Shown: positions 33,491 to 44,088, counted from the stretch's first letter. The stretch: DNA of 64,000 nucleotides from Marvania coccoides (GCA_963854735.1 OY978100.1:2153368-2217367); one strand, 5' to 3'. The notes: a model not told the origin generated them from the letters alone. A program made the numbers and translations.

Positions 33491-33670
33491 ATGAGCAACG
33501 CGGCGATCCATGTCGTAGCGAAAATGGTTCGCAGCAGGGGTGTAAATCGTTCAAGGGGTGTGAAATCGTTGCTGCGCCGCCGCCGGCGGTACCATCAAAA
33601 GATCAAGGATGCAATGGCGTTCGCTATGGCCGCTGTTCAAGAAATCAAGGGGCATTTCTTTAAAACCTAG
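33491..33670 (+). CDS. Possible small basic protein (59 residues)
   Basis: ATG to TAG in one exon. The product is strongly basic and helical: MSNAAIHVVAKMVRSRG, VKSLLRRRRRYHQKIKD, then MAFAMAAVQEIKGHFFKT. It has a higher GC content than its surroundings, but is too short for composition to be decisive. Function unknown; a ribosome- or DNA-binding role would be only a guess. Confidence 0.25.
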   Translation: MSNAAIHVVAKMVRSRGVNRSRGVKSLLRRRRRYHQKIKDAMAFAMAAVQEIKGHFFKT

Positions 33671-33906
33671 CTGAATTACAAAGCTGCCAGCAATATTTGA
33701 TGTTTTGGAATTAAAAATCTCCCCCCTCTCTCTCCAAATCCAAATCCCCCCCCCCCCCCACCCCCCCCCCATCGAGGGAGAGAAACAGCAAAACATCAAT
33801 CTTGAGGGTTTACATGTTTACATGCGATCTTCCGTATGCTGACATATCAAGACCCGAACACGATTCATAAACACATACTGTCGATGCTGGTCGCCACAGA
33901 CTTGAG

Positions 33907-33941
33907 TGAATCCGGGCCTCTAAGCTTGAGGCCCGGATTCA
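33907..33941. repeat. Perfect 14-bp inverted repeat with 7-base loop
   Basis: Left arm TGAATCCGGGCCTC (33907-33920), spacer TAAGCTT, right arm GAGGCCCGGATTCA (33928-33941). GC-rich and perfectly complementary inside AT-rich intergenic DNA, so a stable hairpin is expected in RNA or single-stranded DNA. Confidence 0.9.
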
Positions 33942-33996
33942 CGCGCCTACCACCCGAATTGCACATTTCTTTGAAACTAGGCGTGAAATGTATACA

Positions 33997-34022
33997 TCTC
34001 TCTCTCTCTCTCTCTCTCTCTC
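33997..34022. repeat. (TC)13 microsatellite
   Basis: Uninterrupted TC dinucleotide run of 26 bases, 55 bases downstream of the inverted repeat. Confidence 0.95.
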
Positions 34023-34406
34023 TTTTCATATGCCCACTATATACTCCGAGGATAATTAAGCTCGTCCTATTTCTATTGTGGTTTTGGCAAAGTTCTCGCC
34101 AGCGACCCGCGTGCTCTGTTGTTTTGGAGGTTCCCTGCAGAGCGACTCTCTGAAAATCGCGGCATGTATGCTCATATAGACATCCCGCCGCCGTCCATTC
34201 GTAATAAGACAGCCGACATTCGCAGTCATGACACAGTATGCAGGTTGCGCTCCTTGTGCAAGTTGAACCAGTTCCAGTTTCAGTTGGCAATAAGGCTCCA
34301 ACCCAGCAGCACCCTCCCGTGCAATCATTGCGCCACTACTAGGGGTTCTTGGGGCCTTCATTCGATCGGCAAGTGGAGGGGGAAACAGATCGCAGAGAAA
34401 TTTAAA

Positions 34407-34661
34407 CTAAATGCCGTGCAGCCATGCATTATTTATCCAAAAGACACGCCCTCTGTGGACGCAGTCGTGGGATCGCAACGGAAAAGGGAAGCGGCCATAC
34501 GAGCCCTTTTTTCCCCAGCCGTCTGCTCTTTGCGCGAGTTCGCAGATGGCCATCAGCTTGGCGGGGTGGTGGAAGGCCAGGCGGATCTGCTGGCTCTTGG
34601 TGGTGGCGCCGATGGTCACGTTTTCATCGCCTGACAAGCCCGAAGCGAACATCGACGGCAT
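34407..34661 (-). CDS. Possible 84-residue protein or orphan exon
   Basis: ATG-started frame. The first half has GC-rich, exon-like codons (LSGDENVTIGATTKSQQI, LAFHHPAKLMAICELAQRA) while the second half (RFPFPLRSHDC to the stop) looks like read-through of intergenic DNA. It may be the last exon of a decayed or unrecognised gene. No homologue recognised. Confidence 0.25.
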   Translation of the reverse strand: MPSMFASGLSGDENVTIGATTKSQQIRLAFHHPAKLMAICELAQRADGWGKKGSYGRFPFPLRSHDCVHRGRVFWINNAWLHGI

Positions 34662-35049
34662 CCGTTCAAGGCGGATACGTCTCGCAGATTTGCCCCCGCC
34701 CCGTCAACCCCCCCCCCCCTCCTCGAGTCTCCCACCCCCACAGCTGGGCTGAGAGGGAGACACAAGCCAGCAGGCATTTCATACCAAAAAGTCCCCGAGA
34801 GGATTCCGTGTCTTCCGCCGGAACCTTCGTGAGATGTGCGTGTGTGTTTTAAACATCTCAAAACTACGGCGCGCCAGCGAACGGAAGGCTGTGCTATTTA
34901 TATTTTGTTCTTCACACACTTTTTTTTCATACGTTTCCGACCTGACTAGACTTTAATTTATATGAAATATAGTAAATTAAACCGAATGAGAGTTTAGGTC
35001 CCGAGGAGCTCGGTCAAAAGGGGCTATTTTCTCTCGCGAATACAAACAA

Positions 35050-37366
35050 ATGTCGAATCCACCTCAAAAATGCTTGCCCCACATGCTGCTGCGGAGGGAG
35101 ACGGGGCTTGAGCGGCCGGGGTACTGCCGCAGGGGTCTCGAGCAAGGCGACCTGAAGCGGCAGTTTGAGACCTGGCGCGAGGCAGACTTTTTGCACCACT
35201 GCTGTGCCACGTATGCCACGTTCCAGCCCGCCCCTCGCTCCACCATCGCCCTGTGCTACAACTGTGACGGCAGCATGCTGGCATCCACCCAGTAAGTTGT
35301 CTTGCCGTCTTGCCATGCTGTCCCCGCTGTCTCTTTGCTCTTTCGTAACCCATTTCCCCGTCTCCCCGCCCCATATTGTCTCAGTGGCGACCACACCGTC
35401 AAGATCACATCCTGCCACACCAGCGCTCTATCGCGGGTGCTGCACGGCCACCGTCGCACTCCCTGGGTGGTTCGTTTCCACCCCCGCAACCCCACCCTGC
35501 TTGCGTCTGGGTCCCTAGACCACGAGGTGCGGCTGTGGGACGCAGCCACTGGCAAGTGCCTGGCGAAACACACGTTTGGTGAGTGTGGTGGTGGGCAATG
35601 CCATTGTAATGCTATACACAACAGAAAGGACGGCAGTTTCTCACACCATTGGTTTTATTTGTGCTGCGCAGGCAAGCCCATCGCCTCCCTCGCCTTCCAC
35701 GTCAGCGTGCCCGTGCTGGCCATTGCCTGCGGCCACAAGGTGTACATGTGGGAGTACACCGTGCAGGGGTCCACGCCCTCAATTGTGCTGCGCACGCGGA
35801 GGTCAACGCGGGCGGTGCACTTCCACCCGCACGGACTGCCGGTGGTGCTCACCGCAGAGGTGCAGGACCCCTCCCCCCTGAACCAACTCCCTGAGACGCT
35901 GACCGAAGACAAGCCGTTCATCGCGTCGGCAAGCGCCGCCCCCATGATGGTGGGCCCACACAGCGTGGCCCCCCCCGCGCTGGCGAACCCGCCCACCCAC
36001 CGAGTGGAAATCATCGCCCGCCCGCTGGGGGCGCCAGACAACCCGTCTCACGACATTGCGGTGCCAGCAGCAGTGGCGGCGGTGTCACCGATGCTGCAAG
36101 CGGTGGCGGGGCCAGGCATGGCGGCAATCCGCATGGAAATGCCCTACGCGACGAACCCGCTGCCCCAGTCGATGGTGCCGCTGGGCAGGGAGGTGCCCTT
36201 TCCAGCGGTCATGCCTGCCGCCGCTGCGGCTGCCCCGGAGGCCGACGGCCCCGATGGGCTGGCGGCGCAGCTGGCTGCCGCCTACAACGCGTCTATGTGG
36301 AACCTGATCGGCGAGGATCAGCCCCCGCGGGTACGGCTGCGCCTGTGGCAGTTTGACCCCTCCAAGCCCGCTGCCGAGCTGGACGAGCGGCGGGGTCTGC
36401 GCATGGAGGCCCTGGACGCGGTGCTGTGCTCAGAGATGGGGGTGCACTTCAGCCCGTGCGGGCGCTTCCTGGCGGCCACCATGGCATGCCGGGGGAACGT
36501 GCCGCCGCCAGAGGCAGGTGCCGGCGGGCCCGCTGCAACGCGCCCTGCAGCCGGAGGTGCCGCTGCTGGGGGTGTTGGAGGAGCTGCTGCTGAGGGTATG
36601 GACTGGAGCCCAGCCAGGAGCGTGTGGCCGCAGCAAGGCGAAGCTCAGCAGCCCGTGGCCGCTGCTGCCGCAGTCACCCCGCCCCACCGCCCCCCTCCAG
36701 TTCCCCCCCTGGCCCCTCGCCCCCCCCACACCCGCGTGGTGTTTGAGATGCGGGTGATGTCGATGGACGGGGGGTCGTTTGGGGAGGTGGTGCGCGCCAG
36801 GAGGGTGCGAGCAGCCCACTGCCTCACCAGCGTGCAGTTCTCCCCCACGGGTGACCACGTGCTGCTGGCCTACGGCAAGAAGCACAGCAGCCTGCTGCGC
36901 AGCTTGGTTGTGGAGCGTGGCACGCTGATGCCGCTGCACACCATCCTGGAGGTGGTGTCGCTGCCAGAGATGCGGCTGGTGCGGGTGCTGCCTTCGGTGG
37001 AGGACGAGATCAATGCTGCGTGCTTCCACCCGGTGCCCGGGGGAGGGGTGGCGTACGGCACAAAGGAGGGGCGGCTGCGGATTGTCACCCACGACAGGAG
37101 CAGCGAGGGGGGGGGGGGGAGGGGGCGGGGGCGCGGGTGGCTCTGCCTCCTCCAACCCCGCTGGCTCTGCTGCCAACCCGCTGGACGACCTGCCCGAGGT
37201 GGTGCTGCTTGAGCAGGGGTGGCTGCTGCTGCAGGAGTGGGAGAGGGACCGTGCAAGGAGGGGGCAGTGGATGGAGACGCGCGATGCGCAGAGGGCGGCA
37301 GCAGAGGCATCAGCCAATGGCGGCGCTGCTTCTGCTGCTAGCCAGCCCAACAACGACGCCCAATAA
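35050..37366 (+). CDS. AMBRA1-like WD40 protein, frame broken at a G13 run
   Basis: AMBRA1-type proteins are WD40 receptors for CUL4-DDB1 ubiquitin ligases with roles in autophagy and cyclin D turnover. Exons 35050-35291, 35385-35578 and 35672 onward. The WD repeats match: ASTHGDHTVKIT, LHGHRRTPWVVRFHP, LLASGSLDHEVRLWDAATG, KPIASLAFHVSVPVLAIACGHKVYMWEY, IVLRTRRSTRAVHFHPHG. A long Ala/Pro linker precedes a C-terminal block (VQFSPTGDHVLLAYGKKH, LRIVTHDRSS). As written the frame stops at 37212, but one base fewer in the G13 run at 37107-37119 restores LPEVVLLEQGWLLLQEWERD and a stop at 37366 (709 residues). A sequencing or assembly error is likely. Confidence 0.85.
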
Positions 37367-37605
37367 TGACAATGGTTTCACCAACTCATGATACGTAGCT
37401 CATTTTCCCCCTCTCTTCTGGCATTTTCAGATAATTATTATTCTGGTCCAGGGCGGGGTGCGCACACCAGCCTTCAAAGTACATTATTTGGGATTTTATT
37501 TTTGTGCTGAAATACAAAAATATTGCAACATGTACAGAGCCACTTGCTGATTTTTTTCTCTTCCCCAAGTAGAGTGTAAGCGAAGAAGACTACACCCAAG
37601 GATGA

Positions 37606-38082
37606 TCATCGCCCAAGCTCCTCCTGCCGCTGTTTTTTTGGCTTCTGTTGCCGTTGCTGCTGTTGCTGCTCCTCTTCCCGAGGCGGCATCGCGAGCCCCA
37701 CGTACGCCGCTGCACGCTCATTCATCCGCTTTTCTCTGTCCTCCACGGCGATTCCCACGTTGTACGACAGCAGCAGCTCCTGCGCATACATCAATGGATG
37801 CTTGCCGTGCGGTCAGTAGACGGACTCTTTTGAGAGTTTGAAAAAAGTGAAACCCCGCAGTTAGCCCACCTTGTGATCCGTCACGCTCTCAATCATAAAC
37901 TGGTAGTCCCTTGCCAGCTGCAGGGCTGCTGCTGTGGCCGCACGGTCTGTCACCGCCCCCTGCCGTCTGAACTCGTCTTGCGCAAAGCGTACCCACAGGC
38001 GGTCGCCGGTGGCCGATGTTATGCACCTATTAATGGCCCGCAGCAGCGACCGGTACACCGCCACAGCTTCTCCCCCTGGCAT
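37606..38082 (-). CDS. FMC1-like LYR protein (ATP synthase assembly)
   Basis: LYR-type proteins are small mitochondrial assembly factors that work with acyl-carrier protein; FMC1 supports assembly of the F1 part of ATP synthase. Exons 38082-37870 and 37779-37606 give 128 residues. The start MPGGEAVAVYRSLLRAI contains the LYR-type helix, then WVRFAQDEFRR (the usual downstream FR pair), LARDYQFMIESVTDHKELLLSYN and ERAAAYVGLAMP, whose GL-P end matches FMC1. The C-terminus is a Gln/Lys-rich tail. ATG 38082 gives a family-typical N-terminus; the open frame upstream of it has no ATG. Confidence 0.72.
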
Positions 38083-38392
38083 TTGAACTATACCAGAGTT
38101 CCAAAACGACGAGTACAAATAATTCAGGGGCTCGGCGCAAATCAGAGCTGTCCTGTAGCTTTTTGAAAGTGCTTTAAATACCAATCACAACTTACAAAGA
38201 GGCTAGAGTCGCGGAAACTGTCGCGCAAAATTAAATAAATTCCGAAGATCGAAAATTGGCGAATTTGAACTCGATTTCCAGGGAGAGCAGCGAAATAAAA
38301 ATTCATTAATTTTCTCTAGGCTGTTTATGATAAAATGCACGCATCGAAAGCAAAAAATATGCCGTGTTCATGGTAGTCTAGAAAATTGAGCA
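38083..38392. promoter_or_regulatory. Shared divergent promoter, FMC1-like and kinase genes
   Basis: 310 AT-rich bases between two divergent start codons. No discrete element recognised. Confidence 0.4.
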
Positions 38393-40189
38393 ATGTCTTT
38401 CACTCCCTACGTGCCTCGCGAACGCCTTGAAAGCGGCGCCGTGCAGAGTTCATTTCGAAATCAAGTATGCCCCCTGGTGCAGGCCACCTGCGGCGCTGCG
38501 CAGCTCCACCAGGGCTGCTCCGCCGCTGGCGGGGGGCGTGGCGCAGCAGCAGCAGCAGCAGCAAGGCAACCCGCCAACCTGACGCTCCCCGACGGTCGTC
38601 TCAACGTGGGCACCCACCTCCCGCTGCTGGCCCGTCGCTACCGCTACCTGAGCGTGCTTGGCGAGGGCGTGTCAGCGCAAGTGTTGCTGGTCGAAGACAC
38701 GCTGAGAGCAGGGAGGCTGGTGACGGTCAAGGTTATGAAGCGGCAGCACACCTACGCAGGCCACCGAGAGGCTCGTGCTCTGCGCTTTCTCCACACCCGC
38801 CTAGCGGGCGGCACCCCCGCCCCTGGCATCGTGCAGCTCCTCGACACCTTCACCCTGGGCGCCCACTTTTGCCTGGTGCTGGAACGAATGTTCCCGCGCC
38901 TGCTGGACTGGGTGGCGGAATCGGCAGCGGCCCCCCCCACGGCCTCGTTGCCCGCCCTCCGCAAGCTCGCCCACCAGCTGCTGACCTCTGTTGCGTTCAT
39001 GCACGCGCACGGCGTTGTGCACGCAGACATCAAGCCAGACAACCTCCTCGTGCGCCAGCCGCCAGGCACCCCGGGGCTGTCGGTGGCGCTGATAGACCTG
39101 GGAGGGGCGCTGAGCACCACCGAGACCGACACAGGGCAGCTGGTGGCGGAGGTGCAGACGCTGCCCTACAGGGCGCCAGAGGTGGCGCTGGGGCTGCCCA
39201 GCGGCGCAAAGGTGGACGAGTGGTCGGTGGGGGTAGTACTGGCTGAAGCAGCGCTGAAGCGACCCCTGTTTCCTGCCGCGTCTCCCATGGATTTGGTGCA
39301 GGCGATGGCGGCGCAGCTAGGGCCGTTGCCAGCTCCCTTGGTGGAGGCGTCGGCGCTGGGTCAGCGGTGCGACCTGTCTGCCCTGGTGATGCCACCCCCA
39401 CCACGGCTGTGTTGGAGCGGAATGCAACAGCAGCAGCAGCAGCAGCAGCAGGGGAGGGCGGCTGGGGTGCCGCCTGCCACGCTTGCTGCAATTTTGGGCA
39501 GCAGCGCGTGCGAACCGCTGCCTCCTTCTCCACTTTCTTATTCTGCGGGAGTGGTGCCTCAAGCGCTGCGTGAGCTCGACCCCTGTTTCGCCGACCTCGT
39601 GCTGGGCCTGCTGCACTGCGACCCAGCGCAGCGCACCACAGCCAAGGCAGCACTGCTGCACCCGTTCTTTGCGCAGCTCACGCCACTGACCACCGTGTTC
39701 CCGGAGTCGCAACGCAGGCGAGCTGCAGCGGCCGGGCTCCCTTTGCCCAGTGCAGTTCCACAGTTGGCAGCTCAACAAGGAGAGTGGGTGGTCCTGGGCG
39801 AGGAGGAGGCGGAAGGAGACGCAGGAAAAGAGGAGGAGGAAGAAGAAGAGGGCCAGGCAACGTTGCAAAAAGCTGGAGATGAAGATGAAGAGGGCGCGGC
39901 TGAGCCTACCAACACCAACAAGGCAGCGCAGACGGTAGACGGGTCCTGCGAAGAGCCTCTTGACGTGGTGGATTTGGTGGGAGGGCCGAAACAAACGCCG
40001 GCGGCGGTGGGTGGTGATGCCAGCGAACCGGCAGCGTCGGCGGTTGGGGATGCTGAGCAGCCTTTGCCGCTGCTGGTAGAAGACGAGTCGGCCAAGCGGT
40101 CGCGGCGGTGTTCTCCAGCGGACAGCGACGGCAGCGCTGCGAAACGCGGCCGAAGAGAGCGCACTGCCAAGCCGTGGTGGATGGTGTAA
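38393..40189 (+). CDS. Protein kinase, CMGC-like, with variant catalytic motifs
   Basis: Single exon, 598 residues. Kinase domain from about residue 80: Gly-rich loop VLGEGVSAQVLLVED, VTVKVMKRQ (ATP-anchoring Lys), HREARALRFL (helix C), LVLERMFPRLLDW, the catalytic loop reading VVHADIKPDNLL, ALIDLGGAL in place of DFG, TLPYRAPEVALGLP and VDEWSVGVVLAE. The pattern resembles DYRK/HIPK/PRP4-type CMGC kinases. Catalytic Asp and Asn remain, but HRD is HAD and DFG is DLG. A poly-Gln insert (from about 39427) splits the C-lobe, and the final 130 residues are acidic then basic (KRSRRCSP, AAKRGRRER), a likely nuclear signal. Confidence 0.85.
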   Translation: MSFTPYVPRERLESGAVQSSFRNQVCPLVQATCGAAQLHQGCSAAGGGRGAAAAAAARQPANLTLPDGRLNVGTHLPLLARRYRYLSVLGEGVSAQVLLVEDTLRAGRLVTVKVMKRQHTYAGHREARALRFLHTRLAGGTPAPGIVQLLDTFTLGAHFCLVLERMFPRLLDWVAESAAAPPTASLPALRKLAHQLLTSVAFMHAHGVVHADIKPDNLLVRQPPGTPGLSVALIDLGGALSTTETDTGQLVAEVQTLPYRAPEVALGLPSGAKVDEWSVGVVLAEAALKRPLFPAASPMDLVQAMAAQLGPLPAPLVEASALGQRCDLSALVMPPPPRLCWSGMQQQQQQQQQGRAAGVPPATLAAILGSSACEPLPPSPLSYSAGVVPQALRELDPCFADLVLGLLHCDPAQRTTAKAALLHPFFAQLTPLTTVFPESQRRRAAAAGLPLPSAVPQLAAQQGEWVVLGEEEAEGDAGKEEEEEEEGQATLQKAGDEDEEGAAEPTNTNKAAQTVDGSCEEPLDVVDLVGGPKQTPAAVGGDASEPAASAVGDAEQPLPLLVEDESAKRSRRCSPADSDGSAAKRGRRERTAKPWWMV

Positions 40190-40369
40190 AATTGTATACG
40201 TGCTTTCAGTTTGTTGATTAATTAATTAGTAATACATAAACAAGGGGTGATGTGCACTGTTTTTACCCCAGGAAGGAAGGTGGGGATTCTAGAATGTGGG
40301 CCAACAGGAAAAGAACAAAGCTGGTGTGTTCGTGCTAGCAGTACTAGGTGGGAGCCGTAATTGTTTGAA

Positions 40370-41587
40370 TCAGGTGGCTCGCCTGTTCAGGCCAAACCTT
40401 CTGGCCATGATGGCGTTGGTGGGCCAGCCGCTGGGAGTCTTTTGCCACCTGCCCAGCCACCAGAACAGCCGTGCCTTGGCTCCAGCAAAGAAAGACGTCG
40501 GCGGCTTTGATTTTTGGAGGAGTGCCTGCTTGACGACGCGCACGATCTGGCCAGCAGCGTCTTGGGCGGGCATCGCCCCTCCTTGCGACATGTGCGCTCT
40601 CTCCAGGATGCTGTCGTACCATTTTGAGTACCTGCGAGCGCAAATGACAGAGGCCAGTGAGCAGCGAGAGGAAAAACGAAGGCGAGAGGAAAAAGAAGGT
40701 GTACTGACATGCTTTTCGGGTCATGGTACTTGTCCAGCTGGGAGGAGTTGACGGTGTTCTCGCTGATGCAGCTCCTACAGCAAGTAAAAAAACGGGTCAA
40801 AACCCCGTGGGAGCTTGCCCCAAGCAGTATACAGCTTCTCACTGAATCGCTCCAGCTATCACGAAGCTGACGTAGATCCCAAATGGCGCGAGCTCCAGGC
40901 GCATGGCGTCAGACAGCGCCAGCAGTGCCGACTTTGATGCCGAGTAGATGCCGCTCCAGGGGGTGGTCATCATGGAGGTGACGCTGCCAACGTTGACGAT
41001 CAGCCCCTTGTTGGGAGCCTGGTTGGCCGCAATGCGGGGTACCACCGCCTGCACCATCCTCATCGCCCCAATGGTGTTTGTCTCCAGCACTGCCCGCATC
41101 TCGTCGATGTCTTGCTCCGCCAACGGCCCGATATTGCTGATTCCTGCATGTTTCTCAAAAAAATATATGTGAGGCAGGTCCATGAACGCGGTGGCCAAAA
41201 TGCTGCCAATTTTACCTGCAGAGTTGATGAGGCAGTCAATGCGCCCCATCGAATCCATCACCGTGCCCACGCACTCGGCCACGCTTGCTTCATCGTTCAC
41301 ATCCAGCTGGAAGCAGCGGATTCCCATCCCCGTGAGGTGCTCGATTGTGTTCAAGCGACGGGCGGTGGCAACGACACGGAATTTCTTCTCGGCGTGCAAG
41401 CAGAGGGCCAGCGCCTCACCCAGCCCGCTGCTGCACCCCGTTATCTAGCGAGAAATTAGGAAACGGAAGCTTAGCTGGGCTTGCTGCTCTGCCGTGTGCA
41501 CCTCGGGCAATTTTTTGAAACGTCTCACCAGACACTCACTAGACAAACAGGGCCATCAGATTGCAGCAGCATGGTCCACTCGGACAT
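40370..41587 (-). CDS. Short-chain dehydrogenase, AYR1-like
   Basis: Classical SDR, closest in layout to 1-acyl-dihydroxyacetone-phosphate reductases of lipid synthesis. Five exons, 41587-41540, 41444-41216, 41143-40843, 40774-40709 and 40631-40370, give 301 residues with all phases consistent. Motifs: CLITGCSSGLGEALA (NADP loop), VVATARR, FQLDVNDEASV, IDCLINSAGISN (NAG-type), NVGSVTS (catalytic Ser), YSASKSALLALSDAMRLEL (Tyr-x3-Lys). After the core come NTVNSSQLDKYHDPKSMYSKWYDSIL and a basic C-terminus (LFWWLGRW). Intron 2 is 72 nt, in frame and stop-free. Substrate cannot be assigned by eye. Confidence 0.88.
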
Positions 41588-41872
41588 GATTGTGTATTGA
41601 ATGGGTCGTTCTAGAAAATAAATGTGCCAGAGCTCTCTAGAGACCTTTGTGAACTTGGGTATTTTTGGTTCAGTCAAACAAAAAGCTGACACACGAGTGT
41701 TGCACCGCCTTGAATGCAATCAAGCTTATCAAATTCACAAAAAGAAAAGAATGAAGGAAGCACGGCGCAAGGAGCACCCTCCACAGAACTCTATTATAGT
41801 TTGAAAATTTGCAGCATCTTCTCCTTGTTTTGAAAAAATAAAACAAGCTCAAACAAAAGAGCGGAACTCGCG
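41588..41872. promoter_or_regulatory. Shared divergent promoter, SDR and thioredoxin-fusion genes
   Basis: 285 AT-rich bases between divergent start codons; no element recognised. Confidence 0.4.
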
Positions 41873-42602
41873 ATGTCGCTGGTTGGTAAAAAATGCGCCC
41901 ACATTGGTAACACCGCAAACTGTGTCACACATTTGCTCGGCGAATTGAAATATCGTATTGTTTCCGCCGCCGCGGCTCCCCACTCTGACTTGCATTTCCT
42001 GCTTCTCTTTTGCAGGTGGGCTGGTCTTCATCAAGGGCGACGCCGTGAAGATCCCCTCGGGCCGTCCCACCATCATCGAGTTCTGGGCCAGCTGGTGTGG
42101 GCCCTGCCGCGTGGCGTTCCCCCACCTCAGCCAAATTGCGCGCAAGCACAGGCAGCAGGGCCTGGTTGTGGTGGGGGTCAACATCGAGGGAGACAGTCCA
42201 GCTGTGCGGCAGATGGTGGTCGGCCAGGGCGCTTCGATGGACTACACGGTGGCCATTGACGTGGGCCACCAGGCAGCCAACAAGCTCATGGGGGAGGCGG
42301 GGGTGTCTGGCATCCCCTGCGCCTTTGTCGTGGACTCCAAGGACGTCATCCGGCACATTGGTCACCCCATGGAGCCGCGCTTTGCCCAGATTGTGGCTGA
42401 CGTGTGCAAGGAGGGTGGGGGAGCAGCGCAAGCTGCTCGACCAAAGCCAGCTCCTGTCACAAATTCCAAGGAGGAGCTGCAGGGAATGTCGATCAAGGGG
42501 CTGAAGGCGATTTTGGACGACCACGGCGTGGGGTACGCCGACTTGAATGAAAAGGGCGAGCTGGTGAACCGCATTCTAGAAAAGTGCACGGGTGACTCGT
42601 AA
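41873..42602 (+). CDS. Thioredoxin-fold protein with C-terminal SAP/ARMET-like helix domain
   Basis: Exons 41873-41906 and 42016-42602 give 206 residues. The TlpA-like thioredoxin domain starts MSLVGKKCAHIGGLVFIKGD, with the redox motif FWASWCGPCR (Cys39, Cys42), the strand VVVGVNIEGD and the cis-Pro segment VSGIPCAFVVD. A linker rich in Ala, Pro and Lys leads to a compact helical C-terminus, EELQGMSIKGLKAILDDHGV-YADLNEKGELVNRI, which resembles a SAP or ARMET/CDNF C-terminal domain. A donor at 41886 would also splice in frame, but the chosen one keeps the LVGKK start usual for the family. Role: probably thiol-disulfide exchange; partners unknown. Confidence 0.85.
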
Positions 42603-42770
42603 AGGTAATTGCATCATTTTTTTTCTCCTGGATCGTATTGTTGGCCATTACAAGAAGGCGGTGTACATTGATTAAAAATAAGGCAGTCACGTGGTTTTTT
42701 AAAAAGTAAAAAAAGGCATGCACTCTTTCTTCAGACGATATCGTTCAAACGTGTTTTCGTGCGTCAACGC

Positions 42771-43687
42771 CTACATCTGCATCATTTCCACGCGGCTCTT
42801 GACGAATCCAGCCCTGTTGCCGCCCCTCCCGCGCGGCGGCTGCGCCATGGTGGACTGCTGCGCCTGCCGCACCGCCGTGGTCATCATGGTGGGGACCGTC
42901 ACAGTGCGACCGGGTCCGCCCGTGATCCTGATGCCGCTCTTGAGCGTGCGCGCGTCCGGCTGCTTGGTCTCAATCAGCTCAATGTTCATGGGCCGACCGT
43001 CCAGCTCAACGCCGTGGTACTGTTCCTGGGCGGCAGCCGCGTGGTCGCGCTCGGTGAAGATGACCTCCCCCGTGCCCTTGCTGCGGCCGGTGTGTTCCAC
43101 AAAGTGCACGCGGGCGGCGATCAGCGGGCCCACCGTCTCAAACAGCTCGCGCACGTCATCGCTCGACACCTTGTAGTCCAGGTTGGTGACGTACAGCTTG
43201 GTGCCAACGGGGGGAGGCGCACGGGGGTTGCGCTCGCGGCCTTTTGCCTGCCCGGCCATGTCGTGCTGCCACCGCGCGTCGCCGTCCAGCCGAGACCGGC
43301 GCAGGTCCGGGTTCACGCGCTCGGGGTCGCGCAGGCGGGGGGCCACGGGCGCCCGATGCTTCATCTGCTCTCGTTTCACCTTGACCGTCACCTGCAGCGT
43401 CCTTGGGGCCACGGTTGTGGCGCCACCACCGCCCGACTTGCGCCGCCCGACACCGTTCCGCTTCTTTCCGGAGCCGCCCGCCTCTGCCATGGGTTTGTCC
43501 TTGATTATCGGCGCCTTGGTAACCTTTTTCTTGGGCGCTTGCTGCTCGACCAAAAACAAGCTTGTTCATTTCGATGTGAAGAGGGGGCAAAAGTGCTGTG
43601 GCGCTGGGTTCTCACCTTGCCACGCTGCTGCTGCTTTTGTTCTTTGATGAGGTCGTCCAAGCTCTTGCTCAACGCGGCGTCCGCCAT
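42771..43687 (-). CDS. ALY/REF mRNA export factor (THO complex subunit 4)
   Basis: ALY/REF couples the TREX complex to mRNA and the NXF1 export receptor. Exons 43687-43616 and 43544-42771 give 281 residues (the acceptor could also be three bases further in). The start MADAALSKSLDDLIKEQ is the REF N-terminal box. A basic Gly/Arg region leads to an RRM: TKLYVTNLDYKVSSDDVRELF (RNP2), RSKGTGEVIFTERDHAAAA (RNP1) and YHGVELDGRPMNIELI. The C-terminus is RGRGGNRAGFVKSRVEMMQ, with the RGG stretch and a REF-type terminal helix. Confidence 0.95.
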
Positions 43688-44088
43688 CCTGGCGGGAGAA
43701 CGAGAGTAGAGGAAATAAACTAGATGGAAAAAATCCCACACAGGTTTCCTAGCTTGCGTGCGGCTCTGATGCGCGTTGTGGAGTGCGACTGCGTTATTTT
43801 TACTTTGAACGAACGAGCGAGTTGTGCGTTATTGCACTGCATTTTTTTTTATGAAGAAGGAAAGAGCGAACAACTTCGAATTTTGAAAATAACGTGCGTG
43901 GAGCGAGGGAATCAGGCGTTTCAAAGGTTTTCAGAGTTGCGCATCAGGCGTGCATCTTGTGGAGACAGCGCAGCAGGAGCCAGTTGGCCTGGCGTTGTGT
44001 TGGCATTACAAAAACAGACTGGATCGTTCGCACGGCGCAGCCCGTTGAAAGCCGCTTCTACTACCTGAAAATATACCTACGCCACACC
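43688..44088. promoter_or_regulatory. Divergent promoter, ALY and TIPIN genes
   Basis: 401 bases between divergent start codons. Part of it is open in the TIPIN frame, so an upstream TIPIN start cannot be excluded, but there is no in-frame ATG with a good context. Confidence 0.35.

Larger units (their letters stand above)
32773..35049. other. 2.3-kb region with repeats and no confident gene
   Basis: Largest gene-poor gap before the subtelomere. It contains two small open frames listed separately (33491-33670 and 34407-34661), C-runs at 33746-33770, a perfect 14-bp inverted repeat at 33907-33941, a (TC)n tract at 33997-34022 and a C-run near 34709-34720. Nothing resembles a transposase or RNA gene. 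Confidence 0.5.
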
